Made by a program: the position numbers and the translations under genes. Below, in pieces: positions 57,235-61,405 of a stretch of DNA of 61,405 nucleotides. The stretch is from positions 1 to 61,405 of the forward strand of contig JAGRGU010000010.1 of the NCBI GenBank assembly GCA_020445335.1, in the 5' to 3' direction. Source of the stretch: Gammaproteobacteria bacterium. GTDB lineage: Bacteria; Pseudomonadota; Gammaproteobacteria; Chromatiales; Chromatiaceae. The stretch's first letter is position 1. Every line of letters starts with the position of its first letter. Under the pieces are notes generated by a model. That model saw only the letters and a program-made list of their open reading frames with translations, was not told the DNA's origin and searched no databases.

Positions 57235-57978
57235 CTAGATAACCCGCCTCACCTCCTGCCATAGCGCGCGGTAGGCCGACGCCGCTCCACTGCCGCTCGC
57301 TACGTAGCCAAACAGCGGTTGCCGATAGATGCCCATCTGTTCGATTTCGGCGGCGTAGGGGATCTCGGTCGCGAGCAGTTCCGGAAACTTTTTCGGCATC
57401 GTCTCGAGAATATCCAGATGCATGCGCTTGCGGCGGTCCACCATCGAGAAGAATGGCAGGCGCTTCACCCCGTCGATGCCGTTGTCCTGGATGAATCGCT
57501 GCAGCTGCTCATAGGTTCTTACCGACAACGTTGTCGGAATGGTGGGAATCAACAACGCATCGGCGGCGCGAAAGACGTTCTCCGACAGCAACGAGATGCT
57601 CGGCGGACAGTCCAGAAACAGATAGTCGAACTCGGCCGAGAGCTGTCGCAACAGCCGCTGCAGCTGCAGCCCCGGTCTCTTCGCGGCGCTCAGCTGCAGA
57701 TCCATGTTGCGGTAGGAGAAGTCGGCTGGCAGCAGGTCGAGATTGGCGTAGTCGGTCCCTTTTATCAACCTGTCCAGATCGCGCTGCCCGCGCAGCAATT
57801 TGCGGCTGCCGCCCTTGATGCGCGGCTTGACGCGAAAGTAGAAGGTTGCCGCCGCCTGAGGATCGAGATCCCAGATCAGGGTCCGCCGCCCAGCGCGTGC
57901 CGCGAGATGGGCAAGATTGACCGCCGCAGCGGTCTTGCCGACGCCGCCCTTGATGTTGTAGACACCAATGATCTTCAT
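57235..57978 (-). CDS. ParA/MinD-family ATPase
   Basis: 247 residues. Deviant Walker A KGGVGKT at about 10-16, DLDPQAAAT (A') and Walker B-like FLDCPPSISLLSENV. No HTH or N-terminal extension, so it belongs to the small ParA group that positions plasmids, chemoreceptors, carboxysomes and other cargo by ATP-dependent nucleoid binding. It does not sit next to parB, so chromosome segregation is unlikely. It overlaps the CHAD gene by ATGA (57975-57978), and that CHAD protein is the likely cargo adaptor. Stop TAG at 57235. Confidence 0.9.
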   Translation of the reverse strand: MKIIGVYNIKGGVGKTAAAVNLAHLAARAGRRTLIWDLDPQAAATFYFRVKPRIKGGSRKLLRGQRDLDRLIKGTDYANLDLLPADFSYRNMDLQLSAAKRPGLQLQRLLRQLSAEFDYLFLDCPPSISLLSENVFRAADALLIPTIPTTLSVRTYEQLQRFIQDNGIDGVKRLPFFSMVDRRKRMHLDILETMPKKFPELLATEIPYAAEIEQMGIYRQPLFGYVASGSGAASAYRALWQEVRRVI

Positions 57979-59555
57979 GCCGCCTCGGTCTTTCCGGCGA
58001 ACAACGCCTTGAATGCCTTGCGATTTTCGCTGCCGGAAAACTCGGCGAAACTGCTGCCGAAATCGAGCCGGACTTCGGCCTGGCGGCGTAGCAGACCGTC
58101 CACCAGCATCCCCATTGCCAGCAGCGTATCCACAGGTACCTCGCCCTCCGCCACCATCTGGTGCGCGAAGTGGCGCAGCTTCTCCGCCTGCACCTCGAGA
58201 TCCTGGAACAGACCCAGATTGTCGAGCAGCTGCTTCATCGCCCTGATCATCGGCTGCACATCCGACTTGGGGTAGAGACTCTGGAAGAACTCGATCAGGT
58301 AGCGCAATTTTTTGCAGTTCTTGCGCAGTTCGTGCAGCGCCTCCGCAGGCGAATCCGCGTTGATCAGGCTCCCTTCGGCCAATACCCGCTTGTAGATGCG
58401 GTAGATACGTTTGTTTGCCACCTGCGCGATCGACGCCAGCGCGGCGGGTGCATCGTCGCTCCCGGTCGATGTCGACTGCAGATAGTCACGCCAATCTGCG
58501 AGCAGGCGCCGAAACCGTTCCGAATTGAGCTGCCGTACCATTTTGCGGTAGGCGCTCTTCTGGTGGGCCTGGAGGAAATCGTGGAGCGGATCGAGATCCG
58601 GACGGAGACGCTGCGGCAGGCTGGTGCGGTAGCGGTCGTAGTCCAGCAGGTAGACATCCATATCCCGGCTCTCGCCGGTTATCTGCCCGATCCAGGCCAG
58701 CTCCGGCTTGAAGCGCTCCACATCCGTAGCAGGAAATACGCCCTTGATCTGAGTCAGTGCGGATCGCGCTCGCCGCACCGCAACCCGCAGATCGTGCAGG
58801 AACTCCGAATCCAGATTTGCCTTGGTGCCGTCCAGATTCAGCTCCAGCGTTGCCAGCAGCTGCAGCTGAATCTCCCTGGCGACCGACGCCGCCGGCTGCT
58901 CCGGCTGAAAGCTGAAATCGAGCTTGGAACTATATCCGCCTGCTATTCTGCCGATAGCCGCCAACGCCGCTGCCAGCAGGCCCTCATTGCCGGGTGGCAG
59001 CGCGTAAGCCTCCAGCAATATTCCGATGAGCCGTTCGAAACTCTCTTCGTAGCCACGAATCGGCAGCAGCAGCAGTCGTCCCGGCACATCGCGGAACTTT
59101 CCCTTGCCGGGCTCACGCGCGGCGTGGCGCTCGAAAGCGATACGCGCCACCGTCTTCTCTTCGTCGTCGAGCACCGGCAGGGTGGTTATCCGGCTGCGCA
59201 GTTCGACCTGGGGCATCAGTGCCCGCATCTGCAGCACCCCATCGAGTGCTCTGCGCATCCCGCCGCCCGCGGGCAAATCCCGGCAGAATACCGGCATCCG
59301 AGTGCCGGCGGTCAGGCTTTCTATCAACCCTCCATCATTCTGCGACCGTAGCTGCAGGGTGCGTTTTCGACCCTGCCGGCGCACGATCAGCTCCATACCG
59401 CTGCCGAAAAGGCGCCAGTCGAAACTGTCGTAATAGGTGAGGAGGTCGCGCTCTTCAATACGCTTACCCAACGGCAACTGGGCGGAGATACGCTCGATTA
59501 TCGTCTGCGCTTCAAGTTCGGCAGGCAGTTGAAACTGTCGGTTCTGGGTATTCAT
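57975..59555 (-). CDS. CYTH-like / CHAD domain protein (polyphosphate-associated)
   Basis: 526 residues. The N-terminal 180 or so resemble a CYTH triphosphate-tunnel domain (ERDLLTYYDSFDWRLFGSGMEL in the family register, shown in part; RRQGRKRTLQLRS; EIEKxR-like residues are partly replaced). From about 225 a CHAD domain: many conserved His/Arg/Lys (LHDLRVAVRRARSAL; ALHELRKNCKKLRYLIEFF) that bind polyphosphate. CHAD proteins locate to polyphosphate granules in other bacteria. ATG 59555 has AAAGAGGC and fits the promoter; GTG 59585 is a longer option. It is first in the operon with ParA. Confidence 0.88.
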   Translation of the reverse strand: MNTQNRQFQLPAELEAQTIIERISAQLPLGKRIEERDLLTYYDSFDWRLFGSGMELIVRRQGRKRTLQLRSQNDGGLIESLTAGTRMPVFCRDLPAGGGMRRALDGVLQMRALMPQVELRSRITTLPVLDDEEKTVARIAFERHAAREPGKGKFRDVPGRLLLLPIRGYEESFERLIGILLEAYALPPGNEGLLAAALAAIGRIAGGYSSKLDFSFQPEQPAASVAREIQLQLLATLELNLDGTKANLDSEFLHDLRVAVRRARSALTQIKGVFPATDVERFKPELAWIGQITGESRDMDVYLLDYDRYRTSLPQRLRPDLDPLHDFLQAHQKSAYRKMVRQLNSERFRRLLADWRDYLQSTSTGSDDAPAALASIAQVANKRIYRIYKRVLAEGSLINADSPAEALHELRKNCKKLRYLIEFFQSLYPKSDVQPMIRAMKQLLDNLGLFQDLEVQAEKLRHFAHQMVAEGEVPVDTLLAMGMLVDGLLRRQAEVRLDFGSSFAEFSGSENRKAFKALFAGKTEAA

Positions 59556-59629
59556 TGAGCCTCTTTGGAAGGTGAGAGTCGCCACGCTGCCGGCCGGCGG
59601 ATCAGTACCGGTCGGGTATGGCGCGGAAT

Positions 59630-59657
59630 ACTATATACAGCGTGACAGTTTTGTTAA
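59630..59657 (-). promoter_or_regulatory. Promoter of the CHAD-ParA operon
   Basis: Minus strand: -35 TTAACA (59652-59657), 16-base spacer and -10 TATAGT (59630-59635). The predicted start near 59623 gives a leader of about 70 bases to the ATG at 59555. Confidence 0.55.
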
Positions 59658-59702
59658 ACGGGATAGCGAGAGCCGACACCTCTTCTGCTATCGCTTTTCC
59701 CG

Positions 59703-61405
59703 CTAACCGGCGAGACTCTTGGAGGCTATCTCGAACAGATCACGCGATATCGGTTCGCTGTCGAGCACGCGCTGCAGCTCTGCCCGCATCGCCGCCTGTC
59801 GTCCACTGTCGAAGCGCTTCCAGCGTGCCATCATGCGCAGCATGCGCGCCGCGATCTGCGGGTTAAGCCGATCGAGCTGCAGCACACGATCGGCAAGAAA
59901 GCGGTAACCGGCACCGTCGGCGCGGTGAAAGCGAACCGGATTGGCAGAGCAGAAAGCCCCCACCAGGCTGCGCACGCGATTGGGATTGGAGAGCGAGAAA
60001 TCGCGATGCGTCGTAAGAGCCTCGACCCGCGCCAGCGTCTCTTCGCGCTTGCTCAGCGCCTGCACCGTAAACCACTTGTCGAGCACCAGCGGCTGCTGAT
60101 GCCAGCGTTGGTAGAAATCATCCAGCAACTGCTCGCGCGTGGCTGAAGCCGAATCGACCAGGAGCCCGAGCGCGACCATGACATCGGTCATGTTGTGATT
60201 CCGCCGGTACTGTTCGCTGCAGAGTTCGAGCAGTTCCGGCCGATCGAGTTGAGCGAGATAGCCGAGCGCCAGGTTTTTCAGGCTGCGGCGGGCGATCGCC
60301 TCCGGTTCGATGCTGTACGCCCCCTGCTCACCATTCTGCCGATAGACCTCGATAAGATCACTCTGCAGCGCCAGTGCCAGCTCCCGCTTGATATCCTCGC
60401 GGCTGCGGTGAATTCCATCGACGTCGACGCACTCCAGCTGATCGCCGAGAAGGTTCTCGGACGGCAGCGCGAGCACCTCCGCCAATAGCGCCTTGTCCGC
60501 TTGTGGGTCGAGCAGCGATTGACGAAAAGCCACCACCAGACCCGGCGGCAGCGCCGCGACGGGGTTGGCGACCCGTTGCAGCAGGACGCGTTGCAGCAGC
60601 CGCTGCGCCGCATCCCAGCGATTGAAGCCGTCGCTGTCGTGGCCCATCAGGAAGATCAAATCGTCATCGCTGTAGTCGAACAACAGCTTGACCGGCGCGC
60701 TGAAACCGCGCAACAGCGATGGCACCGGCCGGCCGGAGATGTCGACGAAACGGAAACTCTGTTCGGCTTCACGCAACTCCAGTGTCCGTTCACGCTCGCC
60801 CGATTCCGCCTCGCCGTCGAGGCGCAATCTGATCTCCTCACCGTCCGCATCCAGCAACGCGAGCGTCAACGGCAGGTGCAGCGGCAGCTTCTCCGGCTGC
60901 CCCGGAGTCGCCGGGGTGCGCTGCGCGATCGTCAGCATGTAGCTGAGCGCTTCCTCGTCGTAGTGACCACTGACGCGCAGCTCCGGTGTTCCCGCCTGAA
61001 CATACCAGCGCTTGAACTGCGAAAGGTCGCGACCGCTGGCATCGGCCATGCAGGCGACGAAATCGTCGGTGGTCACCGCTTCGCCGTCGTGGCGCTGAAA
61101 GTAGAGATCTGTCGCCTTGCGGTACGTCTCCGCGCCGAGCAAGCGCTGCAGCATTCTGATCAGCTCGGCGCCCTTCTCGTACACGGTGACGGTGTAGAAG
61201 TTGTTGATCTCGATATAGGAGTCGGGCCTTACCGGATGAGCCATGGGTCCGCTGTCCTCGGCGAACTGGTGCGCGCGCAGCAGCCGCACATCCTCGATCC
61301 GCTTGACGCCGCGCGATCCCATGTCGGCCGAAAACTCCTGATCGCGAAAAACCGTCAAACCCTCCTTCAGGCTCAGCTGAAACCAGTCACGGCAGGTGAT
61401 GCGGT
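59703..61405 (-). CDS. pepN: Aminopeptidase N (3' part; 5' end outside window)
   Basis: 567 codons visible, open to the window edge. The visible part begins ITCRDWFQLSLKEGLTVFRDQEFS, the segment directly after the HEXXH zinc motif of PepN, and includes the third zinc ligand (Glu in LKEGLTVF). Later GAELIRMLQRLLGAETY, HDGEAVTTDDFVACM and the long helical C-terminal domain (FHRADGAGYRFLADRVLQLDRLNPQIAARM, shown only as landmark ends) match the gammaproteobacterial M1 enzyme. It removes N-terminal residues from cytosolic peptides. Any ATG-like start inside the visible part is internal. Confidence 0.95.
   Translation of the reverse strand, partial: RITCRDWFQLSLKEGLTVFRDQEFSADMGSRGVKRIEDVRLLRAHQFAEDSGPMAHPVRPDSYIEINNFYTVTVYEKGAELIRMLQRLLGAETYRKATDLYFQRHDGEAVTTDDFVACMADASGRDLSQFKRWYVQAGTPELRVSGHYDEEALSYMLTIAQRTPATPGQPEKLPLHLPLTLALLDADGEEIRLRLDGEAESGERERTLELREAEQSFRFVDISGRPVPSLLRGFSAPVKLLFDYSDDDLIFLMGHDSDGFNRWDAAQRLLQRVLLQRVANPVAALPPGLVVAFRQSLLDPQADKALLAEVLALPSENLLGDQLECVDVDGIHRSREDIKRELALALQSDLIEVYRQNGEQGAYSIEPEAIARRSLKNLALGYLAQLDRPELLELCSEQYRRNHNMTDVMVALGLLVDSASATREQLLDDFYQRWHQQPLVLDKWFTVQALSKREETLARVEALTTHRDFSLSNPNRVRSLVGAFCSANPVRFHRADGAGYRFLADRVLQLDRLNPQIAARMLRMMARWKRFDSGRQAAMRAELQRVLDSEPISRDLFEIASKSLAG

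Noticed and set aside
57235..57978. Chromosomal segregation ParA
   Set aside because: No parB or parS and no gid/rnp neighbourhood; it is coupled to a CHAD gene instead.

Overview
The window is about 61 kb of GC-rich, densely coding chromosome. It contains no phage, IS element, CRISPR array or rRNA. Gene content and synteny point to a gammaproteobacterium: suhB / trmJ / cysE-iscRSUA-hscBA-fdx-iscX, followed by secF-secD-yajC-tgt-queA, is a classic gammaproteobacterial layout. An octahaem cytochrome of the tetrathionate reductase family, a V/A-type ATPase, Pta-AckA and two proteins with sorting-signal-like C-termini would suit a sediment or sulfur-cycle member of the Chromatiales type. That placement is inference, since no rRNA is present.

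Layout. 1-3846: a divergent gene for an anchored poly-aspartate protein (cut by the window edge), then an ECF sigma factor, its probable membrane anti-sigma partner, a lipoprotein sharing the partner's C-terminal domain, and a secreted helical-repeat protein. 3950-8893: two small membrane proteins, a secreted beta-solenoid-like protein and an octahaem cytochrome c / cytochrome b operon. 9160-12384: pta-ackA. 12761-17977: a four-gene operon of an OprP-like porin, a PhnD-type periplasmic binding protein without transporter genes, a GGDEF-EAL sensor and a small protein. 18134-23182: two methyltransferases, a secreted protein, tRNA-Ser(GGA), trmO and a SirB2-like gene. 23364-32016: a nine-gene V/A-type ATPase operon (H-C-I-K-F-E-A-B-D). 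32053-40126: an MFS transporter, then a thermostable-haemolysin-family protein, acyl-CoA/AMP ligase, haem-oxygenase-like diiron protein and SDR, followed by a PmrA/QseB-like two-component system and a dihaem cytochrome c. 40328-42281: a sorting-signal protein, a possibly degenerate stretch and a LysE-type exporter. 42313-48978: iscX to iscR and cysE. 49075-56889: trmJ, suhB, a small gene, secF-secD-yajC, tgt and queA. 57019-61405: tRNA-Leu(CAA), a CHAD/CYTH-ParA operon and the 3' part of pepN.

Most interesting points. (1) The four-gene lipid/signal-like cluster at 33365-37052 is flanked by two matching 17-bp PmrA/QseB-type direct-repeat boxes, one before the cluster and one before the cytochrome gene beyond the two-component system. 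Together they look like one small regulon. (2) An unannotated sRNA candidate lies opposite tgt and queA at 55751-55833, with a perfect TTGACA -35, a 5' hairpin, repeated UCCUCC anti-Shine-Dalgarno motifs and a hairpin-T8 terminator. (3) A ParA ATPase is translationally coupled to a CHAD (polyphosphate-binding) protein, which suggests a granule-positioning pair. (4) A PhnD-type binding protein directly abuts a GGDEF-EAL receptor, which suggests oxyanion sensing through c-di-GMP. Functions beyond family level are inference throughout.
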